Positions 7,896 to 13,574 of a DNA stretch of 21,765 bases are shown one piece after another (position 1 is the first letter of the stretch; the number at the start of each line of letters is the position of its first letter). The position numbers and the translations under genes are program-made. A model generated the notes under the pieces. It was not told where the DNA came from. It did not search any database and saw only the letters and a program-made list of their open reading frames with translations. Location of the stretch: the IMG/VR virus record IMGVR_UViG_3300021964_000635, positions 1 through 21,765 of that record, one strand, 5' to 3'. The DNA is from a virus.

Positions 7896-8192
7896 ATGGC
7901 AAAAGCTAAAACACAAAAAAAACAAGAAATCAAATTCACTCAAGAAGAGTTAAATTCACTAAATGGTTTGAAAGTCAATTTTGAAAGATTACAGAATCAA
8001 TTAGGTTCTATTGAAATAAATAGAATACAAACTGAATCTCAATTGCAAACTATTGAAGACGAAAAACTTAGACTTGAAGCAGAGTATTCAAATCTAAAAG
8101 ACCAAGAAGGTCAATTAGTAAATACTCTAAATGAAAAGTATGGAAGAGGACAACTCGACCCTACAACTGGTGTTTTCACACCACAAAAATAA
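7896..8192 (+). CDS. Small coiled-coil protein, possible assembly chaperone
   Basis: The 98 residues form an almost continuous amphipathic coiled coil from about residue 15 to 78 (heptad spacing of Leu/Ile in ELNSLNGLKVNFERLQNQL and the following segment). A conserved-looking tail follows, KYGRGQLDPTTGVF. The N terminus is Lys-rich. There is no membrane span or catalytic motif. It lies after the fibre array and before the sheath gene. T4 has a small coiled-coil fibre chaperone, gp57A, and a similar role is possible here, but this is only analogy by size and shape. It could equally be a minor virion protein. The ribosome site AGGAG before ATG fixes the start. Confidence 0.55.
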   Translation: MAKAKTQKKQEIKFTQEELNSLNGLKVNFERLQNQLGSIEINRIQTESQLQTIEDEKLRLEAEYSNLKDQEGQLVNTLNEKYGRGQLDPTTGVFTPQK

Positions 8193-8226
8193 TTCGCTCA
8201 CAGAGTGATTTTGAGAATTTTATTTG

Positions 8227-8235
8227 ATATTTATT
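8227..8235 (+). promoter_or_regulatory. Candidate late promoter motif, copy 5, before the sheath gene
   Basis: ATATTTATT lies 33 bases before the sheath ATG, in a 76-base gap. The gap also holds a short TCAC-AGA-GTGA stem followed by TTTT (about 8198-8212), which could weakly stop upstream transcripts. Confidence 0.45.
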
Positions 8236-8268
8236 CATACCAAATAAAACCCAATTAGGAGAAAAAAA

Positions 8269-10650
8269 ATGGCAGAAAGAGTAGTAAGTCCAGGTGTATT
8301 TACCAACGAAAAAGACTTATCTTTCTTACCGCAAGGGATAGACGGAATTGGAGCAGCATTAATCGGACCGACATTAGACGGACCGGCATTTGTTCCAACA
8401 ACCATCAGAAACTTCGGTGAGTTTGAAGATATTTTTGGTAAAGAAACTCAAGACTTTTATGTTCCATTTGCAGCAAAACAATATTTAAGAAACGCTGGAA
8501 ATGTAACAATCGTTCGTGTTATGGGATTAGGCGGATACTCAAACAATACAGTAGCTTTAAGTGTTAGTGGTTCAGACGGGTTAGTTCATACCGTAGCAAC
8601 ACTAAAACCTTCACGAGGCGCAGCAGACCCAGATAGTTTAGACTTAACAACAACCGCACTTAGTGGTAGTGTTAATACAAAAAGCAATTTTGGTCTTACG
8701 ATTGGCGGAACTGCATATCAATTATCATTTGATTCAAGTTCAGCAAACTATATCGGTAAAGTATTTAGTGAAGACGCACAAGACAATACAAAAAATGTTT
8801 ACTTGTATTCTAATCTTTTACATACACAAAACATAATAACGGGTACATCAGTAGTTTTCGTAACGAATGCTGCTACTGACCCATTTTCATCGAATTATTC
8901 GGTGGCAACAACACCATCAATCACATCACAACTTGTAAGTAATTCAAGAACAGAATTATTTAAAGTTAACACTCGTTCACACGGAACAAGTCAAAACACA
9001 AGATTTAGAATCGGTATATCAGATGTTAAACCAGCAACTGATGTAGCAGGAAGTGATTATGGTACATTTAGTTTACAGGTCGTAAGCCATAATCCAGGTC
9101 AAAATGATGACGGAGATATTTTAGAAAACTTCTCTGGATTAAATTTTGATGAGGATTCAGTAAACTACTTACCAAGAGTAATTGGAGATACCTATACAAC
9201 AGTAGACAATTCAACAGGAAAATTAACCAATAATGGTGATTATCCGAATCGTTCAAAATATGTATATATTTCTGATTATGGTAATTTAACAGGAATTTCG
9301 AAAGAATTGGTTCCTATGGGATTCGGAAAGCTAACTTTACCACACAGAACATCAGTAGTAAGTGGTTCAGCTTCTTTCCCAACAGCATCATTACTTGGAC
9401 TAACACAAGCAGCTAAGTCAAGTCAGGTAAATTCAAGAGGAACATTTGACCAAAATGCTTTCTATGGATTTGACTTTGGTCAAACTGCTACAAGTTCTTT
9501 TGACGACAATAGTGAATACTTAGCACCACTACCTTCCACAGGAACAGGTACTGGTAGTAATGTAACTATGAGTTTGGAAGATTGTTTTGGAAACGATGAC
9601 GCATCTACATTAGGTGCTACATACGCAAATGGTTCAACAAAAATCAGTTTAACAAATTCAGCACTTGGTCAAAGAAAGTTCCAAGTTCCTTTCCAGGGTG
9701 GTTTTGATGGACAAAATCCAGCACAAGACATTAAAACTGGAACAGATATCGTAGCTACAAATTCACAAGGATTTGACTTATCTGCAGCAGATAAAAGTGG
9801 TTCAGTTGCATTTAAAAACGCAATTACAGCTATTTCAAACCCAGACGAATTTGACATTAATCTATTAGCAACACCGGGTGTTATTCATTCAATTCACCCA
9901 TCAGTAACAAATCACGCAATTGATAAAGTTGAAGATAGAGCAGACGCTTTCTACATTATGGACGGCTCTCACTATTCAGCATCAGTTCAAAATGCTATTG
10001 ATGATGTTGCGGCAGTAGATTCAAATTATGCAGCTACTTACTATCCTTGGGTAAAAGTATTGGATAGTGTTAAAGGTAAACCTACTTGGGTTCCACCTTC
10101 AGTAGTGTTGCCAGGTGTTTACGCACAAAACGACAGAATTGGACAAGAGTGGTTCGCACCAGCAGGTCTAAATCGTGGTGGTTTAACAGAAGTATTAGAA
10201 GCTAAAACAAGACTAACGAACTTGGAAAGAGATGATTTATATGAAAGTCGTGTAAATCCTATCGCTACTTTCCCAGGTCAAGGTGTAGTCGTGTTTGGTC
10301 AGAAAACACTTCAAGGTAAACCAAGTGCATTAGACAGAATCAATGTAAGAAGATTGTTGATTAACTTGAGAAAGTTCATCGCTTCTACTTCAAGATTCTT
10401 GGTATTTGAACAAAACAATAGTTCTTTAAGAAATCGTTTCTTGAATATTGTTAATCCATATATGGAACAAGTTCAAGCAAATGCAGGACTAACAGCATTC
10501 AGAGTAGTAATGGATGAATCAAACAACACACCAGATGTTGTAGATAGAAACCAATTAGTTGGTCAAATCTTTATCCAACCTACAAGAACAGCTGAGTTCA
10601 TTGTATTGGACTTTGTAGTTCAACCAACAGGAGCAGCATTCCAAGACTAA
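8269..10650 (+). CDS. gp18: Contractile tail sheath protein
   Basis: This 793-residue protein polymerises around the tail tube and contracts to drive the tube through the host envelope. The N terminus (ERVVSPGVFTNEKDLSF, then GAALIGPTLDGPAFVPTTI and the YLRNAGNVTIVRV strand) is the classic opening of T4-type sheath subunits. The C-terminal fold is equally typical: DLYESRVNPIATFPGQGVVVFGQKTL, then INVRRLLINLRKFIAS, ending with GQIFIQPTRTAEFIVLDF. The middle (about 100-500) is a variable Ser/Thr-rich insert, making it longer than T4 gp18 (659 residues). The extra length probably forms surface-exposed domains. The start is fixed by TTAGGAG before ATG. The gene is closed by a strong terminator 23 bases after the stop, so it can be expressed as its own high-level unit. 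Confidence 0.95.
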   Translation: MAERVVSPGVFTNEKDLSFLPQGIDGIGAALIGPTLDGPAFVPTTIRNFGEFEDIFGKETQDFYVPFAAKQYLRNAGNVTIVRVMGLGGYSNNTVALSVSGSDGLVHTVATLKPSRGAADPDSLDLTTTALSGSVNTKSNFGLTIGGTAYQLSFDSSSANYIGKVFSEDAQDNTKNVYLYSNLLHTQNIITGTSVVFVTNAATDPFSSNYSVATTPSITSQLVSNSRTELFKVNTRSHGTSQNTRFRIGISDVKPATDVAGSDYGTFSLQVVSHNPGQNDDGDILENFSGLNFDEDSVNYLPRVIGDTYTTVDNSTGKLTNNGDYPNRSKYVYISDYGNLTGISKELVPMGFGKLTLPHRTSVVSGSASFPTASLLGLTQAAKSSQVNSRGTFDQNAFYGFDFGQTATSSFDDNSEYLAPLPSTGTGTGSNVTMSLEDCFGNDDASTLGATYANGSTKISLTNSALGQRKFQVPFQGGFDGQNPAQDIKTGTDIVATNSQGFDLSAADKSGSVAFKNAITAISNPDEFDINLLATPGVIHSIHPSVTNHAIDKVEDRADAFYIMDGSHYSASVQNAIDDVAAVDSNYAATYYPWVKVLDSVKGKPTWVPPSVVLPGVYAQNDRIGQEWFAPAGLNRGGLTEVLEAKTRLTNLERDDLYESRVNPIATFPGQGVVVFGQKTLQGKPSALDRINVRRLLINLRKFIASTSRFLVFEQNNSSLRNRFLNIVNPYMEQVQANAGLTAFRVVMDESNNTPDVVDRNQLVGQIFIQPTRTAEFIVLDFVVQPTGAAFQD

Positions 10651-10667
10651 TAGGAATATTGATTAAG

Positions 10668-10696
10668 AAAAACCCCCAAGAAATTGGGGGTTTTTT
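10668..10696. terminator. Strong bidirectional intrinsic terminator
   Basis: CCCCCAA (10673-10679) pairs perfectly with TTGGGGG (10684-10690) around a GAAA loop. It is flanked by AAAAA on the left and TTTTTT on the right, so it works in both directions. It stops sheath transcription from the left and the minus-strand gene from the right. The GAAA loop also makes it a very stable hairpin. Confidence 0.95.
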
Positions 10697-10853
10697 GTTA
10701 TGATAATCAGGAAGAAAAAATTTGAGAGTTTAACCACCTAACTCACAAGGGTTGTTTCTAAATCGTGAAACTCTACATAACCCACTCGGTTCCAAATTTG
10801 TAGTCACCGAAAACCCACGACTCAATAGGTTCTTACGATTACGATATTAACAC
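10697..10853 (-). other. Non-coding 3' region of the minus-strand gene with three inverted repeats
   Basis: No open frame of note exists in these 157 bases. Three separate inverted repeats are visible: AGAGTTT (10725-10731) with AAACTCT (10768-10774); TCGGT (10786-10790) with ACCGA (10806-10810); and AATAGGT (10824-10830) with ACCTATT (10852-10858), the last overlapping the stop codon of the minus gene. It would be the structured 3' untranslated region between that gene and the shared terminator, or a small RNA. No tRNA pattern fits. Confidence 0.4.
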
Positions 10854-11252
10854 CTATTTAGGATAAATAGCAAATGTATCAGCGTATTCTGCCAATGTAT
10901 TATATTGACTTCTAACATATCCGTATTGTGGCTTACTACCACCACGATATCTAATTCTATAATTACCAGTCATCATCATTTCTCTAATAACTGGATTCCA
11001 CCTTAATCTCATAGGAATACCCTTGTAATGAGCTACTTCACCAAGGTCAGTATTAGCGTAATTCATAATATTTAATCTTGGTTGATTTTGATTAGCTTCA
11101 TACAATTCCATAGGATTGTGTGCATATTGATAAACATTCATAGTGAATGTCCTATTGTCAAAACCAAAACATCTTTCTACAAGAGTATCTTGGTAATTTC
11201 TCATATAAATACCTTCGGTATCAGTCGTTATTGTTTCATTATTTTCAATCAT
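10854..11252 (-). CDS. Hypothetical protein, probable early gene on the opposite strand
   Basis: I do not recognise this 132-residue protein. It is rich in Tyr, Asn, Met and Arg, has no signal peptide or membrane span, and includes segments such as ERCFGFDNRTFTMNVYQY and GNYRIRYRGGSKPQYGY. A longer frame begins at 11276, but the start at 11252 (MIENNETITT) is preferred because AAGGA lies six bases before it. It is transcribed against the surrounding tail genes from a strong sigma70-like promoter (TTGACA, 17-base spacer, TATATT). Its transcript would end at the bidirectional terminator shared with the sheath gene. This arrangement suggests a self-contained early or accessory gene inserted into the late region. 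Its function is unknown; a host-takeover role would be a guess. Confidence 0.65.
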   Translation of the reverse strand: MIENNETITTDTEGIYMRNYQDTLVERCFGFDNRTFTMNVYQYAHNPMELYEANQNQPRLNIMNYANTDLGEVAHYKGIPMRLRWNPVIREMMMTGNYRIRYRGGSKPQYGYVRSQYNTLAEYADTFAIYPK

Positions 11253-11284
11253 TTCGTTTCCTTTTATCATTATCATAACACTAT

Positions 11285-11313
11285 AATATACAAATACTAT
11301 TTGTAAATGTCAA
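11285..11313 (-). promoter_or_regulatory. Sigma70-like promoter for the 132-residue minus gene
   Basis: On the minus strand: TTGACA (11313-11308), a 17-base spacer, TATATT (11290-11285), followed by ATAGTG. Transcription would start near 11279, leaving a leader of about 26 bases with an AAGGA site. The -35, spacing and -10 are near ideal for a host housekeeping polymerase. Confidence 0.8.
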
Positions 11314-11322
11314 GCTTTTTTT

Positions 11323-11421
11323 TTAATTATTTTCTTCAAAGAGTTCTTCTTCACAATCATCACAAAGGAAAAAGCCGTCTATTTCAACACCACACTCTTC
11401 ACATATTATCTCATCAATCAT
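11323..11421 (-). CDS. 32-residue Cys4 mini-protein, possibly from a leaderless transcript
   Basis: A tiny reading frame with two Cys-x-x-Cys pairs: C7-E-E-C10 and C20-D-D-C23, nine residues apart, followed by an acidic tail (EEELFEENN). The two pairs form a minimal zinc-ribbon-like or rubredoxin-like knuckle able to bind one metal ion. The ATG falls only five bases after the -10 box of an excellent sigma70-like promoter, so the mRNA would start at or next to the ATG with no ribosome binding site. The stop is 10 bases before the -35 box of the next promoter. It is too short for ordinary gene calling. That it is translated is inferred from the promoter fit and the four ordered cysteines; otherwise the promoter would have no obvious gene. 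Confidence 0.55.
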   Translation of the reverse strand: MIDEIICEECGVEIDGFFLCDDCEEELFEENN

Positions 11422-11426
11422 ACTAT

Positions 11427-11455
11427 AATATACAATGAATAAATGACAATGTCAA
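11427..11455 (-). promoter_or_regulatory. Sigma70-like promoter for the Cys4 mini-gene
   Basis: On the minus strand: TTGACA (11455-11450), a 17-base spacer, TATATT (11432-11427), then ATAGT and ATG. It shares TTGACATT and TTGTATATTATAGT with the promoter at 11285-11313, so the two look like copies of one promoter unit. Confidence 0.75.
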
Positions 11456-11528
11456 GTAAAAACTTCAAAAAAACTTCTAATAATTATATTAAAATAAGTT
11501 CTTTTAAGAAATCACTTTTTTTCATTTC

Positions 11529-11546
11529 GTTATATTTATTAATGTA
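11529..11546 (+). promoter_or_regulatory. Candidate late promoter motif, copy 6, before the tail tube gene
   Basis: GTTATATTTATTAATGTA, identical over 18 bases to the element at 283-300, with nearly the same spacing to the start codon. It is divergent from the sigma70-like promoter at 11427-11455, so this gap separates an early leftward from a late rightward unit (inference). Confidence 0.5.
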
Positions 11547-11577
11547 ATAGAAAATTCTTATTTATAGGAGAAAGAAA

Positions 11578-12066
11578 GTGGCTGATTTTATAGACCCAAA
11601 CGAAATATTTTTTACACCATTTGAACCAAAATTATCAAATAGGTTCATTATGGAAATTGACGGAATACCATCATTTATGGTGCAATCTTTCGCAAGACCA
11701 AACATTGAGTTTGAAGAAATAGTAATTCCACATATCAATACAAAAAGATATGTAAAAGGTAGACCAACTTGGTCAGATGTGGAAGTAAAACTATATGACC
11801 CAATCGTCCCAAGTGGAGCACAAGCAGTTATGGAGTGGGTAAGACTACACCACGAATCAGTAACGGGTCGTGACGGATATTCTGACTTTTATAAAAAAGA
11901 TATTACATTTAATGTATTAGGGCCAGTCGGTGATAAAGTTGAAGAGTGGACATTAAAAGGAGCATTTATTAAAAGTGCTAACTTTAGTGATTTCGGATTT
12001 GATGCAGCTAACATAGCAGACATCACACTAACTTTAAGATACGACTACGCTGTATTACAATTCTAA
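11578..12066 (+). CDS. gp19: Tail tube protein
   Basis: This 162-residue protein has the length of T4 gp19 (163 residues) and forms the hexameric rings of the inner tail tube. Typical elements are FEPKLSNRFIMEIDGIPSFM near the N terminus, FARPNIEFEEIVIPHINTKRYVKG, WSDVEVKLYDPIVPSGAQAVMEWV, and a closing ANIADITLTLRYDYAVLQF strand. This is the classic tube layout of two beta sheets with a helix. The start is GTG, chosen because AGGAG stands just upstream and the protein begins directly with the conserved region. It follows the sheath gene except for the minus-strand island, matching the T4 order 18-19. Confidence 0.9.
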   Translation: MADFIDPNEIFFTPFEPKLSNRFIMEIDGIPSFMVQSFARPNIEFEEIVIPHINTKRYVKGRPTWSDVEVKLYDPIVPSGAQAVMEWVRLHHESVTGRDGYSDFYKKDITFNVLGPVGDKVEEWTLKGAFIKSANFSDFGFDAANIADITLTLRYDYAVLQF

Positions 12067-12077
12067 GGAGAATAGTT

Positions 12078-12293
12078 ATGTGGGCAATATTTAAAGACAA
12101 CAATGAATACAACGAAAAATCAATAATTGGTTTCGGTGCATTCACAGTAATGGTTTTATTTGCATTTGCAGATGTTGTTACTGGACTTATGGGTAAAGAT
12201 TTAGTTATCAATGATGTGGTATACAATTCTTTCCTATTCACTACATTAGGTAGTTTCGGTATCGCAGGTGCAGAAAAAGTTTTAAAAAAATAA
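12078..12293 (+). CDS. Small two-helix membrane protein, holin-like
   Basis: The 71-residue protein has two hydrophobic segments, about residues 17-38 (SIIGFGAFTVMVLFAFADVV) and 46-64 (VVYNSFLFTTLGSFGIAGA), with a short turn and a Lys-rich C terminus (EKVLKK). This topology and size fit class II holins or other small phage inner-membrane proteins. The neighbouring genes are tail proteins, not lysis genes, and no endolysin is seen in the window, so the holin role is only a possibility. A strong AAGGAG site precedes the ATG, and it follows the tube gene by 11 bases, so the two are probably co-transcribed. Confidence 0.6.
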   Translation: MWAIFKDNNEYNEKSIIGFGAFTVMVLFAFADVVTGLMGKDLVINDVVYNSFLFTTLGSFGIAGAEKVLKK

Positions 12294-12326
12294 GTTATTA
12301 ATTCAGTATTAATCAAGGAGTAAACA

Positions 12327-13097
12327 ATGGCTGAAAATCAGTACGGATTTCCTACTGAAGTTCTATCTTTACCTTCACAGGGATTATTGTATCCCGAAGA
12401 TAGTCCTTTGCGTAATGGAACCATAGATGTCAAATATATGACAGCAAAAGAGGAAGATATCTTAACTTCCACAAATCTAATTCAACAAGGTGTAGTTTTA
12501 GATAGATTATTGGAAAGTGTAATCGCAGACAAAGGTATCAAATTAGATGACCTACTTGTCGGTGATAAAAATGCACTTCTATTAGGAACTCGTATTTTGG
12601 GGTATGGTAAAGATTATAGATGTACCATTACAGACCCAGATACAGAGGAACAAGTAGAACATACAATAGATTTATCTACAATACAACACAAATCAATAGA
12701 TGAAAAATCATTTGAAAATGGAAATCTATTTAGTTTTGAATTACCGAACTCTAAAAGAGTATTAGAATTTAAAGTTCTAACTCACGGAGACGAAAAGAAA
12801 CTTCAAGAAATAAATGAAACCTATGAAAATGCAAAAAAGATAACAGGTATTGACCACTCTATGACAAATAGAATGAAATATCAAATCGTATCAATAGACG
12901 GAAAAACAGACCAAAAAGAAATAGACAAGTTTGTTGATAACGACTTCTTAGCATTAGATTCAAGAGCATTCAGATTATATCGAGATAAACTAAACCCAGA
13001 TGTCGAAATGGTGTTTGACTATACAAGTCAGACTGGTAAAAAACATAAAGTTGATTTACCAATAAATGTAGAATTTTTTTGGCCAGCCGCCGAGTAA
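12327..13097 (+). CDS. Tail assembly chaperone / baseplate hub factor, gp26-like, short form
   Basis: The 256-residue product opens with YGFPTEVLSLPSQGLLYPEDSPL, then VKYMTAKEEDILTSTNLI and VLDRLLESVI. I associate this pattern with the T4 gp26-type baseplate/hub family (T4_baseplate in Pfam, from memory). The middle carries an acidic beta region and a helical LKVLTHGDEKKLQEINETY-like stretch. It lies between the tube and tape-measure genes, exactly where most long-tailed phages encode the tail assembly chaperone pair. The zero-frame product ends in NVEFFWPAAE and two tandem stops (TAA TAG). A T7 run and hairpin just before the stop suggest that a fraction of ribosomes shift frame and add 71 residues. 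The start is set by AAGGAG before ATG. Confidence 0.75.
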   Translation: MAENQYGFPTEVLSLPSQGLLYPEDSPLRNGTIDVKYMTAKEEDILTSTNLIQQGVVLDRLLESVIADKGIKLDDLLVGDKNALLLGTRILGYGKDYRCTITDPDTEEQVEHTIDLSTIQHKSIDEKSFENGNLFSFELPNSKRVLEFKVLTHGDEKKLQEINETYENAKKITGIDHSMTNRMKYQIVSIDGKTDQKEIDKFVDNDFLALDSRAFRLYRDKLNPDVEMVFDYTSQTGKKHKVDLPINVEFFWPAAE

Positions 13098-13106
13098 TAG
13101 GGCGGC
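13074..13106 (+). promoter_or_regulatory. Probable programmed ribosomal frameshift site: T7 slippery run and GC hairpin
   Basis: TTTTTTT (13074-13080) is followed after five bases by a perfect six-pair all-GC stem, GCCGCC (13086-13091) with GGCGGC (13101-13106). The nine-base loop holds the zero-frame stop. Phe-tRNA on UUU UUU U can slip +1 (or -2) and enter the frame that stays open to 13296. The stem is exceptional in such AT-rich sequence. Confidence 0.7.
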
Positions 13107-13296
13107 CATACACGAAGAACTCTTTAACATTGCCTATTATGGTAATGGATTCAACCACGACGAACTATACAATATGCCAGTATTCTTAAGAAAATTCTAT
13201 GCTCAAAAATTAATAGACGCAAAGAAAAAAGAATCTGAACTAATCAAAGATGTTCAACGAGGAAAAAGTCAACCACCAAGTTACCAAAAATCTTAA
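13081..13296 (+). CDS. Frameshift extension of the tail assembly chaperone (long form 12327-13296)
   Basis: In the +1/-2 frame a 71-residue segment runs from GGC at 13081 to the TAA at 13294-13296. It reads GQPPSNRAAIHEELFNIAYY, then GNGFNHDELYNMPVFLRKFY and a Lys-rich helix (AQKLIDAKKKESELIKDVQR). The N-M-P-x-x-L-R-x-F-Y pattern is one I recall from C-terminal parts of phage tail chaperones. There is no ATG, GTG or TTG near its beginning; the first ATG is internal, at the NMP. The frame is closed upstream by a TAG at 13069-13071, so it can only be reached inside the short window holding the T7 run. The long product would have 322 residues (323 after a -2 slip). In known systems the long form binds the tape measure and the short form coats it. 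Confidence 0.7.
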   Translation, partial: GQPPSNRAAIHEELFNIAYYGNGFNHDELYNMPVFLRKFYAQKLIDAKKKESELIKDVQRGKSQPPSYQKS

Positions 13297-13302
13297 AACT
13301 TG

Positions 13303-13311
13303 ATATTTATT
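13303..13311 (+). promoter_or_regulatory. Candidate late promoter motif, copy 7
   Basis: ATATTTATT just after the frameshift extension. It lies only five bases before the ATG of the 70-residue gene, so a transcript starting from it would be nearly leaderless for that gene, or would serve the tape measure gene downstream. Confidence 0.35.
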
Positions 13312-13315
13312 ATTG

Positions 13316-13528
13316 ATGAAAAACAAACTTACAGAACGACAAAAAATCAACGAATTTATCGGTAAAGCACTTGAAAGGTTTTTAACCAACCGAGCAAGTA
13401 AATCTCTTGATAAATTTATGAAAACTGACCCGGCGCTACGCAAGAAAATTAACACTATGAATGACAAAGCTCTTGATGTATTAAACCACTTAGAAAAGGT
13501 TAAGCAGGGTAAAGTTAAACTTAGATAA
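13316..13528 (+). CDS. Small basic helical protein, hypothetical
   Basis: The 70-residue protein is Lys/Arg-rich and mostly helical: KLTERQKINEFIGKALERFL, then SKSLDKFMKTDPALRKKINT and NHLEKVKQGKVKLR. The ATG at 13316 is preferred over the TTG one codon earlier. No ribosome binding site is visible. I do not recognise the family. Small basic proteins between chaperone and tape-measure genes occur in many phages, often without known function. It may be a minor virion protein or a DNA/RNA-binding factor. It is coding in style with its neighbours (same strand, similar composition), and the next gene starts 46 bases later. Confidence 0.55.
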   Translation: MKNKLTERQKINEFIGKALERFLTNRASKSLDKFMKTDPALRKKINTMNDKALDVLNHLEKVKQGKVKLR

Positions 13529-13574
13529 AGTATTTTCGTTTTTCGTTTATATCAATTCACACACATTATAAAAT

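Noticed and set aside
10697-10853. Possible tRNA gene in the non-coding stretch
   Set aside because: GGTTC-like strings are present, but no acceptor, anticodon and T arms could be paired in a tRNA layout on either strand.
11253-11276. Upstream ATG starts (11276 and 11270) for the 132-residue minus gene
   Set aside because: They have no ribosome site and lie only a few bases after the predicted transcription start; the ATG at 11252 has AAGGA at good spacing. A leaderless start at 11276 is not fully excluded.
12970-13158. 62-codon minus-strand frame over the frameshift site
   Set aside because: The plus-strand reading explains the region better, including the slippery run, hairpin and conserved-looking extension; the minus frame has no signals.
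13079-13188. -1 frame alternative after the T7 run
   Set aside because: The -1 frame is open for about 36 codons, but its product (LASRRVIGRPYTKNS and on) is unlike a folded protein, whereas the +1/-2 frame gives a 71-residue helix-rich segment.
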